A stretch of 64,000 bases of DNA from JAMDEO01 sp963775295. Lineage in GTDB: Bacteria > Actinomycetota > Thermoleophilia > RBG-16-64-13. Positions within the stretch are counted from its first letter, which is position 1; each line of letters starts with the position of its first letter. The notes under the pieces were generated by a model. The model saw nothing but the letters and a program-made list of their open reading frames with translations, searched no databases and had not been told where the DNA came from. Below are positions 15,581 to 23,631 of this stretch, one piece after another. The translations under genes and the position numbers were made by a program. Location of the stretch: the NCBI GenBank assembly GCA_963775295.1, contig CAVZIK010000006.1:434001-498000 (forward strand), given 5' to 3'.

Positions 15581-16756
15581 ATGCCAGTGCTCTTTGGTAA
15601 CACCTATATCCTGCCGGCCATCATCGTGGTCGTGCTGCTCGTTCTACTTCTGCTTGTGATGGCGCTGCGAAAGCGGGGAGGCGGTTCACGCGCGGCGAAA
15701 GCGACCGTCAAGACGAACAGACGGGTCGCTTCACCGCCTAAACCTGCAAATGTCCAACGTCCTCCCGTCCACGAAGCACCCGGAGCCGGCGTCCCCCAAA
15801 CCCCTAGGGCGGAGACTCAACCCACCACCGCCGAAGCGGCCAAGGTCGTGCCCGTCCGCCCCCAGACCGATCCGCTCCACGGCATGATCCTTGACATCAT
15901 GCAGGGCTGGGGAGACATAACGGAAGACGACACCAAGCGTCTGTCGCTCTTTCGACCCGAGAAGGTGCTCGCCGCCCTGCAGTCCACGGAGGTTCCCAAG
16001 GAACTGAAGTCGAACCAGCATGCTCGCACCCGGCTGACACAGCTGCGCCAGTACGCATCGTCTCGCGTCGACCAAGCAAGAGGGCAGCAAGCCGCGACTG
16101 CCGTCGTTGGCTCGCCTCCGGCGATCGAAGCCGAATCGCCGGCGACTCAAATCACCTCATCCGGCCCTCTTCTCACTGACGTGCTACCCGACCCGCCAAA
16201 ACCCGCCGCCGAACCTGCAGCAATCGTCGAGGGGGCTGGAGAACCGAGGCCGCCGCTCGTCGAGACCGACTACGCGGACGAACTGTCTACCTGGTCCGAG
16301 GTTGAGACCGTGGCCGAATCGCCTATTTCTCCTTCTCTGCCGGTCGGGGTGGAGACGCGACTGGAAGCACCGGCTGAAGTCCCGGTCGAGGAACCGCTGG
16401 AGGTTGCAGTGGGAACCCCGAAGTGGCAGGCCGAGGGAGATACCATGTTTCTCGATGAGCCCGAACCGGACGCCTCACCTTCCGGCCTTCGCGGTTCCGT
16501 CAAGACTGCCGACGAGCTTCTCGCGCTACCCTCGGCCGAGCGCGCGGACATGGTCGCGTTCCTCGAACCGGTCGAACTCTCCAAGGTTTTCGACGGCACC
16601 GACGACCCCGCGCTCAAGAAAGCGATTATCGACACGCTGGAACACGTCAGCAATCCGGCTTCACTGGAAGTACTTCGGCGCTGCCTCGACGATCCTGACC
16701 CGCAGATCCAATTGTACGCGTTGGAGGCGGCGGACAGGCTTCTTGGGGTCGACTAG
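15581..16756 (+). CDS. Membrane-anchored protein with HEAT-like C-terminus, function unknown
   Basis: A 391-aa protein not recognised as a named family. A single membrane helix (about residues 9-27, very Val/Leu-rich) is followed by a basic patch, a Pro/Ala/Thr-rich linker, a helical segment around residues 95-155 (PLHGMILDIMQGWGDI onward), a long acidic Pro/Glu-rich region, and about 85 C-terminal residues with two to three helix pairs like HEAT repeats (LEVLRRCLDDPDPQIQLYAL). This suggests a cytoplasmic scaffold tethered to the membrane. ATG at 15581 has GGGAGG 9 bases upstream; the longer reading from 15464 lacks a site. Confidence 0.75.
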   Translation: MPVLFGNTYILPAIIVVVLLVLLLLVMALRKRGGGSRAAKATVKTNRRVASPPKPANVQRPPVHEAPGAGVPQTPRAETQPTTAEAAKVVPVRPQTDPLHGMILDIMQGWGDITEDDTKRLSLFRPEKVLAALQSTEVPKELKSNQHARTRLTQLRQYASSRVDQARGQQAATAVVGSPPAIEAESPATQITSSGPLLTDVLPDPPKPAAEPAAIVEGAGEPRPPLVETDYADELSTWSEVETVAESPISPSLPVGVETRLEAPAEVPVEEPLEVAVGTPKWQAEGDTMFLDEPEPDASPSGLRGSVKTADELLALPSAERADMVAFLEPVELSKVFDGTDDPALKKAIIDTLEHVSNPASLEVLRRCLDDPDPQIQLYALEAADRLLGVD

Positions 16757-16915
16757 GGTTACGTCGCAGTGTGCCGCGGACTCCGCTCGCCTGCATTTGC
16801 CCCGAAAGTCTCTCGAAGATACAAGCGGCTCCTCCTGACAAGGACTGGGAGCTGGAGCTTGCATTGACGTGACTTCGCCCATCAGGAGAGACGCGGCTCG
16901 CCGTCCCTGCTCGCT

Positions 16916-17854
16916 CTAGGTCTGACCGATCAGCGCTGTCTCAAGGCGGCGGCTGCGCTTGACGATCTCTTCACCGTCCAGTCCAGCGCGCCAGGCCACG
17001 AAAGCGCAGCGTTTTTCCAGATCGAGCGGTTGTTTCTTGATGTCATCCCCGGAGAGCGTGGCTGCATGACCGCCGGCCTCCTCCAATATCAGGAGACCGG
17101 CCGCGATATCCACGGAGCGCGACCGAACCGCGGCCACAAGCACGTCGGCGATTCCGGTGGCGACATAACACAGTGAGAGCGCCAGCGAGCCGATCTGTCG
17201 CACACGCATGTCACGACTCTTGCCCGCGCCCGCCATGGTACTGAGGTCATCGTAGCGAAAGCGATGACGGTCCGGTCGGCCCGCTTCGAGCAGCATGACT
17301 TCGACGACGTCGCTTTCAAAACGGGACGCGTCGGATTTCTGGGCCTCAAACGGATGGCCCAGCCCGGCCCGAACCAATCCCGCTCCCCTCACCGCGCTAA
17401 AAAAGTGCCCTCTAAGATAGTCCTGGATATGAGCCACCCGCACATCTCCGAGAGTAGCCCCGTCGGCAACCGCGATCGACACACAGAACGGCTCCAGTCC
17501 GCGCTTCGCATTGAGGCTGCCGTCGAGGGGATCGAGAACGACCCGCCAAGGAGCGTCCGGCGTCCCTGAGAATCCGGTCTCCTCCGATACCAGGTCGTAT
17601 AGAGCGGGTGCCTGTTGCGCCAGCACCCGCATGATGGACGCTTCGCAGGCCCGGTCGATCTCCATGGTGCGATCGCCTCCTGCACCCTGCCCGAGTAGCT
17701 CTCGACCTGCTGGAGTGCCGTAAAGCGGCTGAGCGGCCGCGGCCCCAGCCGCAGCCATGTGCAGCGCGCAGTTGAGCCACCGCTCTTCCTCGCTGGTCAA
17801 CGAACCACGCAAGAGGACGATCCTTTCAGTCGGGAAGGCCTTGGGTCGTTTCAT
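16916..17854 (-). CDS. Inositol monophosphatase family protein
   Basis: A 312-aa lithium-sensitive-phosphatase fold protein. The metal site is visible as SEETG (90-94) and DPLDGSLN (108-115). The third motif, usually WDxAAG, reads SVDIAAG, keeping the Asp but losing the Trp. Family members dephosphorylate inositol-1-phosphate, fructose-1,6-bisphosphate, histidinol phosphate or PAP; the substrate here cannot be set. An N-terminal extension of about 25 residues precedes the core. It is divergent from a metallophosphoesterase gene. Confidence 0.86.
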   Translation of the reverse strand: MKRPKAFPTERIVLLRGSLTSEEERWLNCALHMAAAGAAAAQPLYGTPAGRELLGQGAGGDRTMEIDRACEASIMRVLAQQAPALYDLVSEETGFSGTPDAPWRVVLDPLDGSLNAKRGLEPFCVSIAVADGATLGDVRVAHIQDYLRGHFFSAVRGAGLVRAGLGHPFEAQKSDASRFESDVVEVMLLEAGRPDRHRFRYDDLSTMAGAGKSRDMRVRQIGSLALSLCYVATGIADVLVAAVRSRSVDIAAGLLILEEAGGHAATLSGDDIKKQPLDLEKRCAFVAWRAGLDGEEIVKRSRRLETALIGQT

Positions 17855-17920
17855 GCCTTAACATATCATCCCGAGGGGCCAGCCGGCGCTACCATGGTCG
17901 GACAGAGATAAGGACCGCCG

Positions 17921-18772
17921 ATGATTCTAAGCCGCGACCAAGCATCGATTTTGCGACCGATATTCCGCTGGGGAGTTGGAGGGGGCGGAGCGGCGGCGGC
18001 ATACATGGCCTTCGAGGCCCAATGGGTTCGGTGCGTTCAGGCCGACCTCCGGGTGCCGCGACTGCCTCCGTCATGGGCAGGCCTCACCGTTCTCCACCTA
18101 TCCGACGTGCACGCCGGGTTGTTCCCATCCAACGAGCATAGCCTGCGCAAGGCCGTGAAATGGGCGCTTCCGTTGAAACCCGATCTTGTCGTTCTCACTG
18201 GAGACGTACTCGGCGATCCTCGCTATTCCCAAGCCTGCCTGCGGATCATCGCTCAATTGGATCCTCCATTGGGCAAGTTCGCAGTCACAGGGAATCACGA
18301 GTTCGGCATCGCTAAGGGTCCGCTCGCACGGCCTCGGTGCACCGACGGTCTTTGGACACAGGCCGGGGTCACCCTTCTCCGCGACCGCTGCGCCATCCTG
18401 CCGAAGCGCGATCGTTCGGCCCTCGTTCTGTGCGGCGCAGACTACCTCACCGGAGGGTTCGAACTCGTGAACAAGACCGCGTCAGCCACACGGGGCGCCT
18501 TTCCTATCCTTCTCATACACGAACCGCCTCCCGCTGATTCGCCCTTATCCGAGTTGTTCGCGCTCGTCTTCGCCGGGCACACGCACGGTGGGCAACTGCG
18601 CGTCCCTACGCGCCAGGGATTGGTCCCGCTAAACGGCGAAGAAGGGATCCATCTCGGCGGCGTGTATCAATGGGGACAAGGCGTTCTGGTGGTTTCAAGG
18701 GGCATCGGCACGAGCTTCGTACCCCTGCGCCTCTTCACCAGGCCCGAAGCTACCCTTTGGCGATTGGTATAA
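17921..18772 (+). CDS. Calcineurin-like metallophosphoesterase (YkuE/YaeI type)
   Basis: A 283-aa protein with the full dimetal signature in order: LSDVHAG, LTGDVLGD, VTGNHEF, a His in LIHEPP, and AGHTHGGQL. The N-terminus has a short hydrophobic Gly/Ala stretch with GWGVGGGGAAAAYMAF character, possibly a membrane tether. This branch includes enzymes acting on lipid pyrophosphates or phosphodiesters near the membrane, but the substrate is open. It precedes the Asp23 gene by 55 bases on the same strand. Confidence 0.9.
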   Translation: MILSRDQASILRPIFRWGVGGGGAAAAYMAFEAQWVRCVQADLRVPRLPPSWAGLTVLHLSDVHAGLFPSNEHSLRKAVKWALPLKPDLVVLTGDVLGDPRYSQACLRIIAQLDPPLGKFAVTGNHEFGIAKGPLARPRCTDGLWTQAGVTLLRDRCAILPKRDRSALVLCGADYLTGGFELVNKTASATRGAFPILLIHEPPPADSPLSELFALVFAGHTHGGQLRVPTRQGLVPLNGEEGIHLGGVYQWGQGVLVVSRGIGTSFVPLRLFTRPEATLWRLV

Positions 18773-18827
18773 ACTTGTTTGGGATTGTTCACGCGCGTGT
18801 TCGCACGCCATCCGACAGGGGATGCTT

Positions 18828-19247
18828 ATGACGGATCCGCGGGACGAAGTATTCTCCGAAGACCTGCAGGGAACATCGACGCCCTACGTGGACGACACCA
18901 GACCTTCCCTTTCCCACGAGGTCATAGCGACTTATGTAGCCGACGCGGCCCGTTCCGTGTCAGGAGTCCTCGACTTACACACTTCGCCATGGAAGGGCTT
19001 CTCCTCCCGGATGCGCGAAACCCACGCACAGGGCGTGGTCGTTCGCGACTGCCCGCCCGAATCGGTGGATGTGGAGATCCATGCCCGTGTCGCCTGGGAT
19101 GTATATATCCCGGAGCTGGCCCGTGAGGTCGAGGAGGCTGTACGCCAACGCGTGACGGCTCTTCTCTCGATTGACCTGAGCACGGTCACTCTCTTCATCG
19201 ATGCGATCGCGGGACCAATGGAGGTTGCCACAGCAGCGGAGGGCTAG
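18828..19247 (+). CDS. Asp23/Gls24 family envelope stress protein
   Basis: A 139-aa member of the Asp23/Gls24 (YloU-like) family: short alpha/beta protein with LSHEVIATYVADAARSVSGV at the start of the domain and the DVEIHARVAWDVYIPELARE segment in the second half. Members are cytosolic or membrane-associated and linked to envelope stress or lipid metabolism; the molecular role is poorly known. ATG at 18828 has AGGGG 6 bases upstream. It is the first gene of a tight plus-strand group running to the slipin at 22007. Confidence 0.88.
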   Translation: MTDPRDEVFSEDLQGTSTPYVDDTRPSLSHEVIATYVADAARSVSGVLDLHTSPWKGFSSRMRETHAQGVVVRDCPPESVDVEIHARVAWDVYIPELAREVEEAVRQRVTALLSIDLSTVTLFIDAIAGPMEVATAAEG

Positions 19248-19249
19248 GA

Positions 19250-19903
19250 GTGCCCGACTATCTTCCTCTCTGCACGTTTCGTCAGGCTCTTCTGCCTGTC
19301 GCCTGTCGCTCGTGCGCTTGGTGGCTCACCTCAGGAGTGACGCCCGCGGGTCAAGGCGCAGCTTGGGCCACGCGCCGGCAATGGATGACTTCACTCGAAC
19401 CTAGCTGGGGCAGTACCGGGCTCGTGTGCCTCGCCGATTCCCTTCGCAGTGACCCATCCTCAATCTCAGCCGCCGCCTCCGTTCAGTGTGCTCCCGCCGC
19501 GAGCCTGCCCAGACTGCGCGTCCTACCGCTGGGACCACTCCCTCCCGATTCGGTGCTAGTCTTCTGCCTCCGCGTCGAAGAGGGCTGCGATCGTCCGCTC
19601 GCCCGTCGCCTGCTCCAAAAAGCGCTTGCCCAATTGAGGCTGCGGGGAGCCGGCGAGGTCTACGCGTTCGCGGTCGCGACGGGAAGCACGAACGGCGGCA
19701 ACCATTGTGAGTTCTTCCCCTTGGACCTCCTCGAAGACACGGGATTCAGACATGTCAGAGATAACGGGGGCCTCTACCTCATGCGAGCCGACCTTGGCGG
19801 CCTAGCTGCCGTGCTCGGACGGCTCGAGGGCGCGGTGCGCAAAGCTCTGGGCAGCGAGCCCACCCCCAGTCCAGCGGCCTGGGCCCGCCGCGAGTTAACG
19901 TGA
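19250..19903 (+). CDS. Uncharacterised protein with N-terminal CxxC-WW motif and GNAT-like C-terminus
   Basis: A 217-aa protein I cannot assign firmly. Residues 1-30 read MPDYLPLCTFRQ then CRSCAWW, a Cys pair followed by Trp pair that looks like a metal or redox site. From about residue 105 there is an acetyltransferase-like pattern (a strand ending VFCLRVEE, helix ARRLLQKALAQLRLRG, then AGEVYAFAV), but no full acetyl-CoA loop. It starts with GTG 2 bases after the Asp23 stop (GGAGGG 6 bases upstream) and overlaps the NfeD gene by 4 bases, so it is translationally coupled with both. Confidence 0.75.
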   Translation: MPDYLPLCTFRQALLPVACRSCAWWLTSGVTPAGQGAAWATRRQWMTSLEPSWGSTGLVCLADSLRSDPSSISAAASVQCAPAASLPRLRVLPLGPLPPDSVLVFCLRVEEGCDRPLARRLLQKALAQLRLRGAGEVYAFAVATGSTNGGNHCEFFPLDLLEDTGFRHVRDNGGLYLMRADLGGLAAVLGRLEGAVRKALGSEPTPSPAAWARRELT

Positions 19904-21243
19904 GCCGGCGGCGCAAGCCCGGCTTCCGGCGCGCTCCGATGCGAGCGTGCGTCGTCGCACTGCTGGCTCTGACTTTCGTCATTGCCCTGCCGCTTCTCAT
20001 CTCGTCCTTCGCCTTAGCCCAGAACGCCGGCGAGATCTGGGTTGCGCAGGTCTCTGGAATTATCGATCCGGCCCTGTCCGGATACCTTGTGAAGACCATG
20101 CAGCAGGCCGCCGACGCGAAGGCGGCGGCCTTGGTGATAGAGATCGACACGCCGGGCGGCCTGGACATCTCGATGCGCGATATCATCCAGGGGGAGCTCG
20201 ATTCAGCCGTCCCCGTCATCTTCTACGTCTACCCACAAGGATCGCGCGCGGCCTCGGCCGGCGTCTACATCCTCATGGGTGCGGACGTGGCTGCCATGGC
20301 GCCGCAGACCAACCTCGGGGCAGCGACCCCGGTGTCGTTAGGTGATGACATGGATGCAACCATGAGGGCCAAAGTTACAAACGACGCCGCGGCGTACATC
20401 AGAGGACTGGCGGGCAGCCACGGCCGCAACGCCGCTTGGGCCGAACAGGCTGTGCGCGAGTCGGTTTCCCTGACAGCTGACGAAGCACTGAGTCAGCATG
20501 TTGTCGACTTCGTGGCTCCAGACCTCCCGTCGCTCCTTCGCGCGGTCGACGGGTACGTCACGGTTCCCAAGGGAATCACTTTGCACACGGCACAGGCTCC
20601 CATCCACGAAACCCATATGGGCTGGGTCCAACGCTTCCTCCACGCCATCGCAAACCCCAATATCGCCTACGTACTCATGACAATCGGTCTGCTCGGGATA
20701 ATCATCGAGTTCGCCACACCTGGAGTAGGGGCGTCTGGGATAGCCGGAGTCATCGCCCTGCTGCTGGGGTTCTATTCCTTCCAGATCCTGCCCGTCAGTC
20801 TGGTGGGAGTCGCGCTCGTCGTCCTCGCGATGGCCCTCTTCTTGGCGGAAATCAAGATCCAAAGCCACGGGATCCTCGGAATCGGAGGCGCAGCCGCGCT
20901 CATCGGGGGAGGGGCTCTTTTGTACAACACGTCGGCTCCGTTTCTGAAGGTAAGCTGGCCGGTACTGCTGATCGCGGCCCTATTCGTGGTGGGCTTCTTC
21001 ACGATCGTGGTCCGCGCGGCCGCTCGAGCCATGCGCCGTCCCCACGCGACCGGCATGGAAAGCCTGGCGGGGACGAGAGGCGTTGCCCTGTCTCCGCTGG
21101 CTCCCGAAGGACAGGTGAAGGTGAGGGGGGAGGTCTGGAAAGCAAGGGCCGAAGGAGATGCGTTGGTTAAAGATGATCCGATAGAGGTAGTAAGATCAGA
21201 GGGACTTACATTGGTGGTACGTCGACCCAAGGAGGGTTCATGA
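19900..21243 (+). CDS. nfeD: NfeD-type membrane serine protease (ClpP-class)
   Basis: A 447-aa membrane protease: signal/anchor (about 17-40), ClpP-like domain with IEIDTPGG, Ser119 in GSRAASAG and a candidate general-base Lys158, four hydrophobic segments (about 220-380), and a C-terminal OB-fold domain (LAGTRGVALSPLAPEGQVKV). The family cleaves membrane or stomatin-type substrates outside the cytoplasm. Its stop overlaps the slipin start by 4 bases, the classic NfeD-stomatin gene pair. GTG start overlaps the upstream gene by 4 bases. Confidence 0.93.
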   Translation: MSRRRKPGFRRAPMRACVVALLALTFVIALPLLISSFALAQNAGEIWVAQVSGIIDPALSGYLVKTMQQAADAKAAALVIEIDTPGGLDISMRDIIQGELDSAVPVIFYVYPQGSRAASAGVYILMGADVAAMAPQTNLGAATPVSLGDDMDATMRAKVTNDAAAYIRGLAGSHGRNAAWAEQAVRESVSLTADEALSQHVVDFVAPDLPSLLRAVDGYVTVPKGITLHTAQAPIHETHMGWVQRFLHAIANPNIAYVLMTIGLLGIIIEFATPGVGASGIAGVIALLLGFYSFQILPVSLVGVALVVLAMALFLAEIKIQSHGILGIGGAAALIGGGALLYNTSAPFLKVSWPVLLIAALFVVGFFTIVVRAAARAMRRPHATGMESLAGTRGVALSPLAPEGQVKVRGEVWKARAEGDALVKDDPIEVVRSEGLTLVVRRPKEGS

Positions 21244-22007
21244 GCGCAGGCGTAGCGGCGGCAATTGTCATCGTGGTCGTGATCGTGATCATCATCCTTT
21301 CCTCGGCGGTCAAAGTATTCCCCGAGTATCAGCGCGGAGTCATCTTCCGTTTGGGTCGTCTGAGTCCGCCCAAGGGGCCGGGGATATTCCTGATCATCCC
21401 CATCGTCGACCGAGTAGTTCGGGTCGACTTGAGAACCATCACCTTCGAAGTGCCGGCACAAGAAGTCATCACCAAGGACAACGTTCCGGCCAAAGTCAAC
21501 GCTGTCGCGTACTTCCGGGTCACCGATCCTTCGAAGGCCGTCGTGGAGGTGCAGAACTACATACTCGCGACTTCCCAAATCGCTCAAACAACGCTGCGGA
21601 GCGTCCTGGGCCAGTCGGACCTCGACCACCTTCTCACCGAGCGCGACAAGCTTAACGCCCGCCTACAGGAAATCATCGACGAGCAAACCGAGCCTTGGGG
21701 TGTGAAGGTCAGCGTGGTTGAGATCAAGGACGTGGAGATTCCTCCGAACATGCAGCGGGCCATGGCTCGCCAGGCCGAAGCGGAACGGGAACGGCGGGCG
21801 AAGGTCATCGCGGCCGAGGGCGAATTCCAGGCTTCCGAGAAACTGTCGCAGGCCGCGGACGTACTCTCCAGGAACCCGGCCGCCCTGCAACTTCGTTATC
21901 TGCAGACGCTGGCCGAGATCGCGACCGAGAAGAACTCCACCACGATATTCCCCGTCCCCATCGATCTCATCGAGCCCTTTCTCAAAAGGCATCTCACGAG
22001 CGAGTGA
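21240..22007 (+). CDS. Slipin / stomatin-like SPFH (band 7) protein
   Basis: A 255-aa membrane scaffold: N-terminal hairpin anchor (residues 3-20), then the SPFH domain with VFPEYQRGVIFRLGRL, GPGIFLIIP and KDNVPAKVNAVAYFRV, and a coiled-coil rich in Ala/Glu/Arg (MARQAEAERERRAKV). Slipins oligomerise in the membrane into microdomains and are the partner and substrate of NfeD proteases. ATG overlaps the NfeD stop (ATGA). Confidence 0.95.
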   Translation: MSAGVAAAIVIVVVIVIIILSSAVKVFPEYQRGVIFRLGRLSPPKGPGIFLIIPIVDRVVRVDLRTITFEVPAQEVITKDNVPAKVNAVAYFRVTDPSKAVVEVQNYILATSQIAQTTLRSVLGQSDLDHLLTERDKLNARLQEIIDEQTEPWGVKVSVVEIKDVEIPPNMQRAMARQAEAERERRAKVIAAEGEFQASEKLSQAADVLSRNPAALQLRYLQTLAEIATEKNSTTIFPVPIDLIEPFLKRHLTSE

Positions 22008-22058
22008 GGTCCTGCGTGGGCCACATCGCCAATAGCGTGCCTTGACGTTGTCCTGACT

Positions 22059-22129
22059 GGAGACGCTGGTATCAATCCCGCAGAAAAGTGGCAAAACGCA
22101 GCTAGAGCGGGAGTGATACCAGCGTCTCC
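22059..22129. repeat. Long imperfect inverted repeat between slipin gene and tRNA-Ala
   Basis: Two 23-base arms (22059-22081 and 22107-22129) are complementary at 22 of 23 positions, around a 25-base A-rich loop. No T run follows either arm. It starts 52 bases past the slipin stop. It could be the slipin terminator, a small structured RNA, or a tiny inverted-repeat element. Confidence 0.7.
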
Positions 22130-22173
22130 GTGTGGTATAAATACGCGGCTGGCACGCCGGCAGGTTCATGAGC

Positions 22174-22246
22174 GGGGGTATAGCTCAGATGGGAGAGCGA
22201 CGCGTTCGCATCGCGTAGGCCAGGGGTTCGAGTCCCCTTACCTCCA
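22174..22246 (+). tRNA. tRNA-Ala (anticodon CGC)
   Basis: 73-nt cloverleaf: acceptor GGGGGTA/TACCTCC with the G3:U70 alanine identity pair, D-arm TAGCTCAGATGGGAGAGC, anticodon stem ACGCG/CGCGT with loop TTCGCAT (anticodon CGC, reads GCG), T-loop GGTTCGAGTCC, discriminator A. CCA is not fully encoded (CCT follows). A TATAAA box at 22136-22141 is a plausible -10. Confidence 0.97.
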
Positions 22247-22339
22247 CCTTATCAGTCCGCCCGTGCGGCGCAAGGCCACACCGATCGGGCACGGCACACG
22301 CCGTCATGTCTTTGCGCCGGCGAAGGGAGAACGAAAGCC

Positions 22340-22762
22340 GTGTCCTCCGTGGAGTTTTCAGTCTCGACCCCGGCCCGCGAAGTCCTCGTGGATATCACCC
22401 AGCGCGTACAGGGCGCACTTGATGAGGCCGGGGTGCGCTTCGATGGCTTGGTGATCATCTTCATTCCTCACACCACCGCGGCGGTCACTGTCAACGAAGG
22501 CGCGGACCCGTCGGTCGCGCGCGACATCGTCGATGGCCTCGCGCGTTTGGTCCCTCGCGAGGCCGGATACCGCCACGCCGAAGGAAACTCCGACGCGCAT
22601 ATCAAGGCCAGCATTCTCGGTTCTCAGCTGGCTGTGCCCGTGGAGGGTGGGAGACTTCGGCTGGGCACCTGGCAGGCCGTGTACTTGGCTGAGTTCGACG
22701 GACCCCGGACCCGCAAGGTCTGGCTCACCCCGATGATCACTTCGATAGGAGAACCCGCATGA
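22340..22762 (+). CDS. YjbQ family protein (secondary thiamine-phosphate synthase-like)
   Basis: A 140-aa UPF0047/YjbQ protein with the family core VIIFIPHTTAAVTVNEG and RHAEGNSDAHIKASILGSQL, and closing LAEFDGPRTRKV. YjbQ can carry thiamine-phosphate synthase side activity in E. coli complementation, but its real job is unsettled. GTG at 22340 has GGGAG about 10 bases upstream. Its stop overlaps the next ATG by 4 bases. Confidence 0.9.
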   Translation: MSSVEFSVSTPAREVLVDITQRVQGALDEAGVRFDGLVIIFIPHTTAAVTVNEGADPSVARDIVDGLARLVPREAGYRHAEGNSDAHIKASILGSQLAVPVEGGRLRLGTWQAVYLAEFDGPRTRKVWLTPMITSIGEPA

Positions 22763-23631
22763 GCCTTGCCGCGTTTGTCGAGAACTTCATCAGGAACTTC
22801 CTCGATGATCCCGCCAAGAACAACATGGGCCCCGGAACCACGGACAAGGCCTGGGCCGATTTTCTCGTGGGGTTCTCCGGCGGCGACGACCCACTATACG
22901 TTGAGATGAAGGAACACATCGGCCCCTTCCACTGGAGCCCTTTGGAGGCTTTCTCCCTCGGTTGCGACGCTTCCGGGACAAGCGCCGATGACCTTTCGGT
23001 GATTAGTTGGGCCCTGTGCCACAGCGCTGAATCCAAGGCTTCGAACCACGGCCAGGCCTTCTATCCGTCGGAGCGTTGGGCCCGAGCTCGGATATTCGGC
23101 CAAGCCTGCAGCCAGGTGCTTCACCAGGCCCTAGGCGAAACCTTGACCGCCGCGGGCCATCCCGTGGTCGTGCCCTCGGCTCTGGCAGAGTTCTGCGAGC
23201 CCGAATCGGAGACGTTCGGACTAGCGTCATCCTGGTCCGAACGGCACGTCGCATACATCTCCGGCTTGGGGACCTTTGGGCTTTCTGGAGGCATCATCAC
23301 TGCCAAAGGGCAGGCGGTGAGGTTCGGCTCGGTGATTGTTCGGGCCAGAATCCCTGCGACCCCCAGACCATACAGCGATCCTTTCGCCTACTGCCTCCAC
23401 TACGCCAATGGTACCTGCGGATTGTGTGCCGACCGATGCCCTGTGGGATCAGTCACCCGGGAAGGCCGTCACAAGAAACCCTGCCAGCACCATCTCCAGC
23501 CTGTGACAGCCCAATACGTGCGCAGGGAGTACGGCTTCGAAGGCTACGGCTGCGGACTCTGCCAGACCGGGGTGCCCTGCGAAGCAGGCATTCCCCCGCA
23601 ACTCAGGCCTCCCCTGCCTCCTCGTCCCTAG
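22759..23631 (+). CDS. Epoxyqueuosine reductase-like protein with two 4Fe-4S clusters
   Basis: A 290-aa protein with a C-terminal double-cluster ferredoxin region: CGLCADRCPVG followed by KKPCQHH, and a second set GYGCGLCQTGVPCEAGIP. This resembles the Fe-S part of QueG (COG1600 relatives). The N-terminal 200 residues (WSPLEAFSLGC, VPSALAEFCEPES, SGLGTFGLSGG) fit the reductase fold, but the C-terminal HEAT domain of full QueG is missing. True epoxyqueuosine reductase or a paralogue used for another corrinoid-type reduction are both possible. AGGAG lies 7 bases before the ATG, and it overlaps yjbQ by 4 bases. Confidence 0.8.
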   Translation: MSLAAFVENFIRNFLDDPAKNNMGPGTTDKAWADFLVGFSGGDDPLYVEMKEHIGPFHWSPLEAFSLGCDASGTSADDLSVISWALCHSAESKASNHGQAFYPSERWARARIFGQACSQVLHQALGETLTAAGHPVVVPSALAEFCEPESETFGLASSWSERHVAYISGLGTFGLSGGIITAKGQAVRFGSVIVRARIPATPRPYSDPFAYCLHYANGTCGLCADRCPVGSVTREGRHKKPCQHHLQPVTAQYVRREYGFEGYGCGLCQTGVPCEAGIPPQLRPPLPPRP

